Source: Archangium violaceum (GTDB lineage: Bacteria; Myxococcota; Myxococcia; Myxococcales; Myxococcaceae). From it: a stretch of DNA of 64,000 nucleotides. Below, piece by piece: positions 1 through 8,002 of this stretch. The notes beneath the pieces are model-generated. The model worked only from the letters and a program-made list of their open reading frames with translations. It ran no database searches and was not told the origin of the DNA. How positions within the stretch are numbered: position 1 is the stretch's first letter; every line of letters begins with the position of its first letter. The stretch is taken from the NCBI RefSeq assembly GCF_016859125.1, contig NZ_CP069338.1, positions 8,869,501 through 8,933,500 of the forward strand. Direction: 5' to 3'. The translations under genes were made by a program, and so were the position numbers.

Positions 1-2
1 CG

Positions 3-800
3 CAGGAGGCCACCTGGGGCGCGCCGCTGCCGCTGCCGGGCACCCAGGATGCTCCGGCGCCGGGCCCCTCGGAATCGCCCTTCGCCGCCATGTCCATGCC
101 CGCGGCGTCCGGTTCCAGCTTCGCGCCCGTCACGCCGCTGGCGCCGGGGCGCTCGCCCGCCTTCGGACAGGCCCTGCCGCAGCTCAATGAGGCGCCGCCG
201 CCGGGCTACTTCGGCGCGCTGCGGCCCATGGGCGTGCTGGGTGAGCGCTTCCACGTATGCGAGGGGCCGGGGGGCACCCTGGTGGTGCTCGACGCGCACG
301 CGGCCCTGGAGCGGGCCCGGCTGATGACCTTCCAGCGGATGCTGGAGCGGGAGGAGCCACCGGTGCCCACGCTCTTCGGTGCCACGGTGGAGCTGCCGGT
401 GGCGGTGGCGAAGGCGCTGGTGGAGGGGCGCGAGGCGCTCGCCCGGTTGGGGTTGGAGGTGGAGCCCTTCGGGGGGACGACGCTGGCGCTCAAGGCGGTG
501 CCGCCCGCGCTGGTGGGCGCGGACGCCCGGGCGCTGCTGGAGGCCCTGGCCCGCGCGTTGCCTCCGCCCGGTGGGGCGCTGGACGCGGTGTCCCTGGCCG
601 AGTCCCTCCGGGTGCTGGCCTGCCACGCCGCGCGCCATGCCGAGGGCCAGCTCACCGACGGCAAGCTCCGGGCGCTGCTCGGCGAGCTGGACGCGGCGGA
701 CTTCCACCCCGCCTGCATCCACGGCACGGTGGTGGTGCTCGAGGTGCCGCTGCTGGAGCTGGAGCGGCGCGCGTTGCGGCCTCCCAACCCGAAAATTTGA
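3..800 (+). CDS. mutL: DNA mismatch repair protein MutL, C-terminal part (5' end outside window)
   Basis: The reading frame is open from base 3, so the gene begins upstream; about 265 C-terminal residues are seen. MutL couples mismatch recognition by MutS to downstream repair. The first ~45 residues are a Pro/Ala/Ser-rich linker. The rest matches the MutL C-terminal dimerisation domain: LVVLDAHAALERARL corresponds to the usual LVLIDQHAAHERI, and ACHAARHAEGQLT plus FHPACIHGTVVV correspond to the late ACH..A.....L and CPHGRP blocks. Here CPHGRP is degraded to CIHGTV, so a zinc-dependent nick endonuclease is unlikely, although the DQHA-E motif that would settle this is itself altered to DAHAA-E. 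The stop is followed by a short gap and a small gene on the same strand. Confidence 0.9.
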   Translation, partial: QEATWGAPLPLPGTQDAPAPGPSESPFAAMSMPAASGSSFAPVTPLAPGRSPAFGQALPQLNEAPPPGYFGALRPMGVLGERFHVCEGPGGTLVVLDAHAALERARLMTFQRMLEREEPPVPTLFGATVELPVAVAKALVEGREALARLGLEVEPFGGTTLALKAVPPALVGADARALLEALARALPPPGGALDAVSLAESLRVLACHAARHAEGQLTDGKLRALLGELDAADFHPACIHGTVVVLEVPLLELERRALRPPNPKI

Positions 801-872
801 CCCTCCAAACATCGCTGCTACGGTGCGCCACCCGCCTGTAGCACCGGGGCGGACTGACGCGAGGAGGAGCGC

Positions 873-1028
873 ATGCGCGGCGTGATCACCCTGCGGGACG
901 TGATGGCGAACCTGGGCCTGGTCCGGCGGGAGTTCGGCTCGATGTGTGTGGCGCGCTGCCTGCTCGCCGCGCTGTCCCGCCGTCGGACCACGTTTCTCGA
1001 AGTCGCGCTGCGCCTGAAGGACTCCTGA
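873..1028 (+). CDS. Small protein of 51 residues, function unknown
   Basis: A strong ribosome binding site (GAGGAGG) lies about 7 bases before the ATG. The stop is followed at once by the next gene (ATG at 1032). The product is basic and mildly hydrophobic (MRGVITLRDVMANLGLVRRE at the start, then an Ala/Leu/Arg-rich middle) with no signal peptide or recognised motif. The case for a real gene rests on the Shine-Dalgarno sequence, the operon-like packing and a lack of competing frames. No function can be assigned. Confidence 0.55.
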   Translation: MRGVITLRDVMANLGLVRREFGSMCVARCLLAALSRRRTTFLEVALRLKDS

Positions 1029-1031
1029 GTG

Positions 1032-1724
1032 ATGCGTCGTTTCCTCCTGCTCTGCGCCCTCCTCGCCGCCGCGAGCGCCTCCGCTCAGGAGTACGAGGAG
1101 CCGCTCGCCCCGCTCAACGGGGTCGGCCGCATCACCGTCCAGGGCGGCTGGCGGTTGACCACGAACAGCACCTTCCGTGACAGCTTCTACTCGCTGCCGG
1201 CCCACCAGGGCATGGAGCGGGCCCCCGCCTCTCCGGGTGGCCCCTTCCTGGCGGGCTCCTTCGGGTACTCGGTGTCGGAGCTCATCGAGCTGGGGATCGA
1301 CGTGTTCGCCACGGCCGAGCAGCTGCGGCTGACGGGCGCTCCCACGCTCACCAACATCACCTATGGCGGACTGGTGGGGCTGCGCTTCCAGACGCTGTGG
1401 GACATCCTCACGCCCGAGGGCGTGGTGCCCTTCGTGGGCCTGCAGACCGGTCCCACCCTGGTGTACTCGCTGGCCGAGAAGGCCGGGAGAAGGGAAGTGG
1501 TGACCCAGACCTGGGTAGGGAGCATGGGAGCGACCTTCCGGTTCTCCTCCCGGTGGGGGCTCACCGCCGAGTACCGCCTGGCTTTCGCACGGGGCCGGAG
1601 CGCCTTCTCCAACCTCCCCGAGTACAAGAACCTCGCTTCCTTCAATGCTGGGGGTAACTGGTTCGCATTGGGCGTGACGTACATGCTGGCGCCGGAACCT
1701 TCCCGGCCGTTCAGCCCGATATAA
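1032..1724 (+). CDS. Predicted outer-membrane beta-barrel protein
   Basis: The 230-residue product has a clear Sec signal peptide (MRRFLLLCALLAAASASAQ, cleavage before EYEEP). The body alternates short amphipathic strands with Gly/Tyr-rich turns and aromatic residues (FGYSVSELIELGIDVF, GLVGLRFQTLWDIL, MGATFRFSSRWGLTAEYRL), as in small outer-membrane barrels. It ends in a hydrophobic strand rich in aromatics (NWFALGVTYML) followed by a short tail. A GTG at 1029 is an alternative start; the ATG at 1032 is preferred because it places the basic n-region directly at the terminus. It sits 3 bases after the preceding small gene and is probably co-transcribed with it. Substrate or partner unknown. 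Confidence 0.8.
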   Translation: MRRFLLLCALLAAASASAQEYEEPLAPLNGVGRITVQGGWRLTTNSTFRDSFYSLPAHQGMERAPASPGGPFLAGSFGYSVSELIELGIDVFATAEQLRLTGAPTLTNITYGGLVGLRFQTLWDILTPEGVVPFVGLQTGPTLVYSLAEKAGRREVVTQTWVGSMGATFRFSSRWGLTAEYRLAFARGRSAFSNLPEYKNLASFNAGGNWFALGVTYMLAPEPSRPFSPI

Positions 1725-1858
1725 GCAGGGGGTTGCCTGCCTGGCCCCTTGTCTCCAATGGAATGCACCGGAAATTCCTTGGGGCGCGGGGCCTGTTTCC
1801 GGGGCCGACACACGACGGGTGTGGAGATTCCACGAACCGCCCGATGGGAGCCCCTACG

Positions 1859-2866
1859 ATGCGCGAAGAGGCTGAGATCATTTCCGGGCCCAACAGGAAG
1901 ATGTCCATGGCTGCTGCTGAGACGAAACCTGAGCAAAACAAGGAACTGAGCGAGATCCGTAAGGAGGTCATCGAGGCCCGCAACCTCGTGATCAAGACGG
2001 ACAGCCTGCTGAAGAACCTTCACGCCGAGGTGAAGGCCATTGGCAAGCGTCATGAGGATCTCCAGAAGCGGCAGTGGATCTCCTCGGGCGTGGCATATGT
2101 CATCTTCGCGGCGTTGTGTGTGGCGGGCGCGGTGGTGGTGACGTCCGCGCGCAGCTCCAGCGCGGGCGCCGAGCGCGAGCGGTTGGAGAAGGCGGTGGCC
2201 GAGCTGACGACCCAGCTGGACAAGACGCGCGCGGAGCAGACGGCGTCGCAGTCGGCCCAGCGCGCGGCGGCCGAGGTCTTCCGGCTGATGACGACGCTGC
2301 CGGGCGATGAGCGGCTCAAGGGCGTGGACGAGCTGGTGAAGCTGGACACCTCGAAGCTGACGCAGCTGGAGCGCCACGCGCTCAACGACAAGGCGGCACA
2401 GCTGCGGCGGGAGATCGGCGACGCGGCGTTCGAGCGGGGCAAGGTGGCCTTCCGGCGCAACGACATGAAGACGACCATCGAGGAGATCTCTCGCTTCGTG
2501 GCGATGAACCCGCCGCAGGAGCAGCTGCTCGACGCGTCCTTCTTCCTGGGCGTGGCCTACAACATGGAGAAGAAGCACGACCAGGCGGTGCCGTTGCTGG
2601 CGCGCTTCGTCGAGAGCGACAGGAAGGCCAAGAACCGCGACTACGCGATGCTTCTGCTGGCGCAGTCGTACCAGGAGACGGGCGAGCTGGATAAGGCGAT
2701 CCAGACGGTGATGGACGGCGTGGCGCAGCACCCGGCCAGCGAGTTCATCCCGCAGTTCCGTGGCCGCCTGGCGACGGTGCGTCGGATGAAGTCCGGTGGC
2801 GCCGAGGCGGCTCCGGCGGCCGCGCCCGCGGCGGCTCCGGCGTCCGCGCCCGCTCCGGCGCAGTAG
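1859..2866 (+). CDS. Membrane-anchored coiled-coil/TPR protein
   Basis: The product has about 335 residues from ATG 1859, which is preceded by GGGAG; ATG 1907 with AGGAAG upstream is an equally possible start. A charged cytoplasmic segment is followed by one membrane helix at about residues 72-94 (WISSGVAYVIFAALCVAGAV). Then comes a periplasmic coiled coil (ERERLEKAVAELTTQLDKTR) and two or three TPR-like helical hairpins around residues 190-300 (FFLGVAYNMEKKHDQAVPLL, MLLLAQSYQETGELDKAIQT). The end is a low-complexity Ala/Pro tail. The layout suggests a single-pass inner-membrane scaffold facing the periplasm. No partner is evident from the neighbours. Confidence 0.8.
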   Translation: MREEAEIISGPNRKMSMAAAETKPEQNKELSEIRKEVIEARNLVIKTDSLLKNLHAEVKAIGKRHEDLQKRQWISSGVAYVIFAALCVAGAVVVTSARSSSAGAERERLEKAVAELTTQLDKTRAEQTASQSAQRAAAEVFRLMTTLPGDERLKGVDELVKLDTSKLTQLERHALNDKAAQLRREIGDAAFERGKVAFRRNDMKTTIEEISRFVAMNPPQEQLLDASFFLGVAYNMEKKHDQAVPLLARFVESDRKAKNRDYAMLLLAQSYQETGELDKAIQTVMDGVAQHPASEFIPQFRGRLATVRRMKSGGAEAAPAAAPAAAPASAPAPAQ

Positions 2867-2903
2867 CCGTCAGCCCCCCTGCCTCCCATCCCATCCCATC
2901 CCT

Positions 2904-2955
2904 CCCTCTCCCTCCGGGAGAGGGTCGGGGTGAGGGTATCGAGGGCCCGGTACCT
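2904..2955. repeat. REP-like palindromic repeat, copy 1
   Basis: The stem CCCTCTCCC(T)CCGGGAGAGGG is followed by TCGGGGTGAGGGTATC and a second GGCCCGGTACC block. The same unit recurs near 5511, 10808, 39787 and, without its tail, 46530. This copy lies 38 bases after the stop of the TPR gene. It could end that transcript or stabilise its 3' end, but there is no T-run. Confidence 0.7.
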
Positions 2956-3076
2956 CGCCTGGAGTGATGGGGAGCCAACTTCGTAAGTGGGGCGTCGCCG
3001 AGAATTGACCCGTGCGTCACGAGGACTTCACGGGGATACCCAACACTCAGGGGTGACTCCCGAACGGAGGCTCCCC

Positions 3077-3283
3077 ATGAACGTCGCGTCCCTCTTGAAG
3101 ACCCCCCGCGCTGATACCCCCAAGCCTGGCGCGCTGAAGCTGCTGCGCGTCGAGGCCAGTGTGCTCGCCGAGGCCTTCCTCGGCCCCGCCCGTGAGAGCG
3201 TGCTCGCCTTCCGCTTCATGCGCGCGCTGCTGACCCAGGGGGACAAGGTCGTTCCGCCCCCCGACAAGCGGGTGCTCGCGTAG
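3077..3283 (+). CDS. Small protein of 68 residues, function unknown
   Basis: ATG 3077 is chosen because CGGAGG lies 7 bases upstream; an upstream in-frame start at 2987 has no such site. The protein starts MNVASLLKTPRADTPKPGAL and carries a Leu/Ala-rich helical middle (KLLRVEASVLAEAFLGPARE) and a basic end (FRFMRALLTQGDKVV). There is no membrane segment or known motif. It stands alone between the repeat at 2904 and the next plus-strand gene. Confidence 0.6.
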   Translation: MNVASLLKTPRADTPKPGALKLLRVEASVLAEAFLGPARESVLAFRFMRALLTQGDKVVPPPDKRVLA

Positions 3284-3362
3284 GGCCTGCGGGCCCCGTT
3301 CTCCCACCGCGTCCATCATCCGGGCGTTGCCACGAGGGGCCCAGGGTCGTAAGACGGGCCCC

Positions 3363-3875
3363 GTGTCCGAGTCCGATCCGCGGAAAGACCCCCGTTACCG
3401 TCCCTTCCGAGCCGCCGCCTACGGCATCTACATCGCCGTGGTGGTGGCGTTCTGCCTGGCGATCACCATCAGCGTGTCGCGCTCGGTGGCGGCGATGACG
3501 CCGGAGCGCAAGCCCCAGGCGGAGCAGGTGCTGTCCTACCGCGAGTGCCTCGACGCGGCGCAGGAGCTGTGGTCCCAGCTCGAGTCCGAGCGGGAGAAGC
3601 TGGTGCGCACCACGCCGGCGAGCAAGGTGGACAGGCAGTGGATGGACTTCCGCACCGCCTGGCTGCAGCGGGTGAGCGACCGCGAGGCGCAGTGCGCGCT
3701 CGGCTCCCGCGACCGCACGAGCCTCAAGGAGGTGTTCCGCCGCCTGGAGGAGGTGCAGGACCTCTACACCATCCACGCGGTGCAGTACGCGGGCGAGGTG
3801 GGCGGCGCGGTGGACGGGCTGCACGGTGCCTTCTCCGCGGCGCGCAAGAACCCCGCGGCGGGCCGGCTGCCCTGA
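3363..3875 (+). CDS. Single-pass membrane protein, function unknown
   Basis: From GTG 3363 the product has 170 residues; a TTG at 3327 would add 12. A charged N-terminus (SESDPRKDPRYRPFR) leads into one membrane helix at about residues 18-40 (AAYGIYIAVVVAFCLAITIS). The periplasmic remainder is alpha-helical and contains two cysteines (YRECLDAAQELW and REAQCALGSR) that could form a disulphide. The gene ends 3 bases from the convergent FHA gene. No family recognised. Confidence 0.75.
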   Translation: MSESDPRKDPRYRPFRAAAYGIYIAVVVAFCLAITISVSRSVAAMTPERKPQAEQVLSYRECLDAAQELWSQLESEREKLVRTTPASKVDRQWMDFRTAWLQRVSDREAQCALGSRDRTSLKEVFRRLEEVQDLYTIHAVQYAGEVGGAVDGLHGAFSAARKNPAAGRLP

Positions 3876-3878
3876 GCG

Positions 3879-4409
3879 TCAGCCGCCCCGGTAGCCCGGC
3901 TTCCCGGACGGAGGCCCGTGGAGCCGGGCGTGCAGCGTGTCCGTCATCAAGTACCAGAACTGGACATTTCCGAAGCTGAGGATGTCCCCGTCCTTGAGGG
4001 TGGCCTCGCGCGTGCCGAGCGACGCCCCGTTGAGGAAGGTGCCGTTGGTGGAGCCGAGATCCTTCACGGTGCAGCGGCCCTGGGGCTCGCTCCAACGCAA
4101 GGTGGCATGGCGCTTGGACACGGAGCTGTCGTCGACGACGAGGTCGCAGTCGGGCAACCGGCCCACGCCGAGCTCCTCCACGCGGGCCAGGGGGGGGAGG
4201 GTGGTGATGAGCAGGTCATCGAACTCGAAGAGGAGCGAGAGCATGCCCTTCTCGATGTCCGACGCGGCGGCCACGCGGGTGGGCTCGAGCACGAGCGACG
4301 AGGGCCGGCCCGGCGAGCGTTGGATGAGGACGAAGGGGCCGAGTTGACGGCGGAAGGCCCCGATGGACAGTGACGCGCCGAGCGCGCGGAGTTCCTGGAT
4401 GGACAGCAC
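3879..4409 (-). CDS. FHA-domain protein
   Basis: FHA domains bind phosphothreonine and act downstream of Ser/Thr kinases, which are abundant in myxobacteria. The C-terminal half (residues ~80-165) holds the signature: GVGRLPDCDLVVDD, then SVSKRHATL (the conserved S-x-x-H), then DLGSTNGTFLNG, then L.DGDILSFGN. The N-terminal ~75 residues (RRQLGPFVLIQRSPGRPS) show no known fold. Start is a GTG with no strong ribosome binding site, so the N-terminus is uncertain. The gene is 176 residues long and convergent with the membrane-protein gene. It is presumably a cytoplasmic phosphopeptide reader; the partner kinase is not identifiable. Confidence 0.9.
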   Translation of the reverse strand: MLSIQELRALGASLSIGAFRRQLGPFVLIQRSPGRPSSLVLEPTRVAAASDIEKGMLSLLFEFDDLLITTLPPLARVEELGVGRLPDCDLVVDDSSVSKRHATLRWSEPQGRCTVKDLGSTNGTFLNGASLGTREATLKDGDILSFGNVQFWYLMTDTLHARLHGPPSGKPGYRGG

Positions 4410-4487
4410 GGTGCGTCAGCATGCCAGAAGTCCGGCGGGGACGGCGTGCGGAAGGTCTGTTGTCGCTGGTGCGACGAGCGGGTTTCG

Positions 4488-4517
4488 TTGACCGGGTCGT
4501 CAAACCTCTCTTACAGT
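4488..4517 (+). promoter_or_regulatory. Candidate housekeeping promoter for greA
   Basis: TTGACC (4488-4493) and TACAGT (4512-4517) are separated by 18 bases and lie about 85 bases before the greA start, in the only non-coding gap between the divergent FHA gene and greA. This is judged by eye against the sigma-70 consensus. Confidence 0.35.
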
Positions 4518-4602
4518 TTCCCTTTCGGCCTGGTCGGCGCCATCGTGAAGGGCGGCGGCTGGCCGCAGCGTTCACCTTTTGCCGTGGGAAGGAGCAGTGT
4601 CG

Positions 4603-5115
4603 ATGAGCGGGAGCGGGAACATTCCGATGACCCCCTCGGGTCTGCGGAAGCTGAAGGCGGAGCTGAAGCACCTTCAGACGGTCGAGCGCGGGAAGATCTC
4701 CAGGGAGATCGAGGTGGCGCGCGCGCACGGGGACCTGCGTGAGAACGCCGAGTATCACGCGGCCAAGGAGAAGCAGTCGCACATCGAGGGCCGCATCCTG
4801 GACCTGAACGACTGGATCGCCCGTGCGGAGGTCATCGACCCGAGCAAGCTGGGTGGGGACAAGGTCGTGTTCGGGGCCACGGTGGAGCTGCTGGACGTGG
4901 AGACCGACAAGACGGTCACCTACCGTCTGGTGGGCGAGCTGGAGGCGGACCTGAAGAAGCGGTGGATCGCGGTGACGTCGCCGGTGGCCAGGGCGCTCAT
5001 TGGCAAGAAGGTGGGCGACATCGCCACGGTGCAGAGCCCGGGCGGCACGCGCGAGTACGAGGTGCAGGAGGTCCGTTTCGAGGATCCGGAGGACGAGCCG
5101 GTTTCAGAGGGCTGA
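4603..5115 (+). CDS. greA: Transcription elongation factor GreA
   Basis: GreA binds the RNA polymerase secondary channel and stimulates cleavage of backtracked RNA. The 170-residue product has the N-terminal coiled coil with the key acidic tip (RENAEYHAAKEKQSHIEGRI, where the D.RENAEY motif supplies the catalytic acids) and the C-terminal FKBP-like domain (SPVARALIGKKVGDIATVQ). ATG 4603 is chosen because AAGGAG lies just upstream and the N-terminus then begins near the normal M(T)PSGLRKLKAELKHL region; the family's usual length is ~158. Starts further upstream add only unrelated residues. It is followed after 91 bases by recG. Confidence 0.96.
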   Translation: MSGSGNIPMTPSGLRKLKAELKHLQTVERGKISREIEVARAHGDLRENAEYHAAKEKQSHIEGRILDLNDWIARAEVIDPSKLGGDKVVFGATVELLDVETDKTVTYRLVGELEADLKKRWIAVTSPVARALIGKKVGDIATVQSPGGTREYEVQEVRFEDPEDEPVSEG

Positions 5116-5206
5116 GCGCCCTCCTGTGGCCAGCCGAACGGGGGAGCGGGCGGAAGCTCGCTCCCCTGTGTCGTTCTGGTGGGCGGAGGGAAGACATCGC
5201 TTTAGG

Positions 5207-7993
5207 ATGAATCGCTCGGACATCCCTGTGAACCACCCGCTCGCCAGCCTCGTAGGACCCCTGAGATACGCCTGCCGGAGTGACTTCGCCCATCTGTCGA
5301 CGGTGAAGGACCTTCGGGGTCTGTTGGAGCGCGCGTTGGCGGGGGCGACGGGGCTGGACGCGGAGGCGCTGAAGCAGTTGCGAGCGGCGCTGCCGCACGT
5401 GGACCATCCGACGATGGAGCGGCGCAAGGCGGCGTTGAGGAGGGTGGTGGCGGGGCTGAAGCTGAGTGGAGTGCCGCTGCCGGAAGAACTGGCGCAGGTC
5501 GCGCCCCCCACCCCTCTCCCCCTGGGAGAGGGACGGGGTGAGGGTATCGAGAACCCCGGGCAGAGCCGTGCCGGGATCCGTGCCGAGGGGGTTCCCCCCT
5601 GGAAGTCGAGGGAGCCCATCCCCGCGCCGCCGGGAATGCGAACCGCGCCCCAAGGGGTGGTGGTGGAGGGCGCCTCGCAGCCCCTGGCCCACCGTCCGGC
5701 GGTAGCGCGTCCGGCGCTGGTCCCGACCAGACCCACCCAGCAGCCGCTGGTGAAGCCCGTGCCGGCGAAGCCGGCGCCAGCCAGGCCCGCCCCCGAGGAG
5801 AAGCAGAAACCCGGAGCGAAGCGGAAGAAGCGGGTGGCGAAGGGGCAGGAGGAGTCGAGGGCGGAGGCGAAGCTGCTGTCGATCGCGCCGCGCTCGGGGC
5901 CGTTGGCGATTCCGCTGAAGACGATGGGCAAGAAGCTGGGCCCGAGGCTCTTGGCGGCGCTGAACAAGAAGGGGCTGAAGCGGGTGGGGGACATCCTCTT
6001 CCTGCTGCCGCGCTGCTACGAGGATCGGCGGAAGCTGCAGACGATCGCCGAGCTGATGCCGGGGGAGCGAGGGGTGACGGTGGGCGAGGTGAAGATGGCG
6101 GACTTCGTGCCGAGCCGGACGGGCAAGCGCTACTTCCGTGCGGTGGTGGCGGATCGCTCGGGGAGCATCGCGGCGACGTATTTCAACGCGGGTCCGTGGC
6201 TGAAGCAGCGCTTTCCGGTGGGCAAGAGGCTGGTGCTGTCCGGCGAGGTGCGCGCGTCGTTGTCGGGGCGCGAGATGGCGCACCCGGAGATCGAGCCGGC
6301 GGAGGACCTCGAGGCGTCCTCGGTGCACTTCAACCGGATCGTCCCGGTGTATCCGGGCTTCGAGCGGGGCGACCAGCGGATGTTCCGGGAGCTGGCGTCG
6401 GTGGTGAGCGAGTCCTACTCGAACCACGTGGAGGAGCCGCTGCCGGAGGCGCTGCGCAGGAAGCTGGAGCTGATGACGCTGCCGGAGGCGCTGCGGGCCA
6501 TCCACTTCCCGGAGGGTGACGCGGATCCGGAGATGCTGGATCGGCACCTGAGCCCGGCGCACCGGCGGCTGGCGTTCGACGAGCTCTTCTTCCTGCAGCT
6601 GGGGGTGGGGCTGAAGCGGCAGGGGGTGAAGCAGGAGAAGGGCATCACCTTCGACGTGTCGGCGCCGCGGATGGAGAAGGCGCGCGGGGCGCTGCCGTTC
6701 CAGCTCACGGGGGCGCAGAAGCGGGTCATCGAGGAGGTGGCGCGGGACATGGGCCGCGCCGAGCCGATGAACCGGCTGGTGCAGGGCGACGTGGGCTCGG
6801 GGAAGACGGCGGTGGCGGTGGTGGCGTCGCTGCTGGCGTTGCAGGACGGCTACCAGGTGGCGGTGATGGCGCCCACGGAGATCCTCGCGGAGCAACACGA
6901 GCGCACCTTCCGCAAGCTGCTGGAGCCGCTGGGCTACAAGGTGGGGCTGGTGAGCGCGGCGGGGACGGCGAAGCGTAAGCGGGAGATCCGCGAGGCGGTG
7001 GCACGAGGGGAGATCCACCTGGCGGTGGGAACGCACGCGCTCATCCAGCAGGACGTGGGCTTCCAGAAGCTGGGCTTCGTGGTGATCGACGAGCAGCACC
7101 GGTTCGGAGTGCTGCAGCGGCACACGCTGATGAGCAAGGGCGTGTTCCCGGACGTGCTGGTGATGACGGCGACGCCGATTCCGCGCACGTTGGCGATGAC
7201 GCTGTACGGGGACCTGGACGTGTCGATCATCGATGAGCTGCCACCCGGGCGCACGCCGGTGAAGACGCGGGTCTTCAACGACAAGCAGCGGGCGCGCGTG
7301 TACGAGGCGGTGGCGTCCGAGGTGCAGAAGGGTCACCAGGCCTACGTGGTGTACCCGCTGGTGGAGGAGTCGGAGAAGCTGGACCTGGAGGACGCCACGC
7401 GCGGGGCGGACAAGCTGCGGCAGGTGTTCCCGGGCGTGGAGGTGGGGCTGCTCCATGGGCGGATGAAGCCCGAGGAGAAGGATCTGGTGATGGACGCCTT
7501 CCGGGCGGGGAGCATCCAGATCCTCGTATGCACCACGGTGGTGGAGGTGGGCGTGGACGTGCCGAACGCGTCGGTGATGGTCATCGAGTCCGCGGAGCGC
7601 TTCGGCCTGTCACAGCTGCACCAGCTGCGTGGCCGCGTGGGCCGGGGCGCGGCGGTGAGCTACTGCTACCTGGTGGCGAACCTGGCGCGCTCCTCGATGG
7701 ACTCCTCGGAGCGGCTGGGGGTGATGGAGCACAGCAGCGACGGCTTCGTCATCGCGGAGAAGGACCTGGAGATCCGCGGCCCGGGCGAGTTCCTTGGCAC
7801 GCGTCAGAGCGGCCTGCCGGAGCTGGCGGTGGCGAACCTCGCGCGAGACGGAGATCTGCTGTCGCTGGCCCAGGAGGAGGCCCGGCGGATCCTCGCGAAG
7901 GATCCGCGGCTCGAGGCCCCCGAGCACCAGGGCCTGGTGAAGGCGCTCGAGGAGCGCTGGGAGGGTCGGCTGGCCCTCGCGCGGGTCGGGTAG
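5207..7993 (+). CDS. recG: ATP-dependent DNA helicase RecG with long N-terminal extension
   Basis: RecG remodels stalled forks and Holliday junctions. The product is about 928 residues, against ~690 for most RecG. The extra ~230 residues comprise a helical region (residues 1-95) and a Pro/Ala/Lys linker (~100-225). Then follow the wedge/OB region (FLLPRCYEDRRKL onward), Walker A GDVGSGKTA (~residue 527), the RecG-type box DEQHRFG (~628), TATPIPRTLAMTLYGDLD, the HGRMKPEEKD motif and the QLRGRVGRG motif. Residues ~102-116 of the linker (PPTPLPLGEGRGEG) are encoded by the genome-wide palindromic repeat. Start: ATG 5207, the first in-frame ATG after greA, with only a weak AGG close by. It is convergent with the histidine kinase gene, 9 bases apart. 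Confidence 0.95.
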   Translation: MNRSDIPVNHPLASLVGPLRYACRSDFAHLSTVKDLRGLLERALAGATGLDAEALKQLRAALPHVDHPTMERRKAALRRVVAGLKLSGVPLPEELAQVAPPTPLPLGEGRGEGIENPGQSRAGIRAEGVPPWKSREPIPAPPGMRTAPQGVVVEGASQPLAHRPAVARPALVPTRPTQQPLVKPVPAKPAPARPAPEEKQKPGAKRKKRVAKGQEESRAEAKLLSIAPRSGPLAIPLKTMGKKLGPRLLAALNKKGLKRVGDILFLLPRCYEDRRKLQTIAELMPGERGVTVGEVKMADFVPSRTGKRYFRAVVADRSGSIAATYFNAGPWLKQRFPVGKRLVLSGEVRASLSGREMAHPEIEPAEDLEASSVHFNRIVPVYPGFERGDQRMFRELASVVSESYSNHVEEPLPEALRRKLELMTLPEALRAIHFPEGDADPEMLDRHLSPAHRRLAFDELFFLQLGVGLKRQGVKQEKGITFDVSAPRMEKARGALPFQLTGAQKRVIEEVARDMGRAEPMNRLVQGDVGSGKTAVAVVASLLALQDGYQVAVMAPTEILAEQHERTFRKLLEPLGYKVGLVSAAGTAKRKREIREAVARGEIHLAVGTHALIQQDVGFQKLGFVVIDEQHRFGVLQRHTLMSKGVFPDVLVMTATPIPRTLAMTLYGDLDVSIIDELPPGRTPVKTRVFNDKQRARVYEAVASEVQKGHQAYVVYPLVEESEKLDLEDATRGADKLRQVFPGVEVGLLHGRMKPEEKDLVMDAFRAGSIQILVCTTVVEVGVDVPNASVMVIESAERFGLSQLHQLRGRVGRGAAVSYCYLVANLARSSMDSSERLGVMEHSSDGFVIAEKDLEIRGPGEFLGTRQSGLPELAVANLARDGDLLSLAQEEARRILAKDPRLEAPEHQGLVKALEERWEGRLALARVG
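5511..5551. repeat. REP-like palindromic repeat, copy 2, inside recG
   Basis: CCCTCTCCC, CCTGGGAGAGGG and ACGGGGTGAGGGTATCGAG match the intergenic copies at 2904 and 10808. It lies fully inside the recG linker and is translated in frame as a Pro-Leu-Gly-Glu-Gly-rich stretch, without causing a stop or frameshift. Confidence 0.7.
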
Positions 7994-8002
7994 GGCGGGG
8001 AT

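Noticed and set aside
4997-7456. Long minus-strand open frame opposite recG
   Set aside because: A shadow frame. Its His/Arg/Leu/Pro-rich composition is typical of antisense reading in high-GC DNA, and RecG motifs are on the plus strand.
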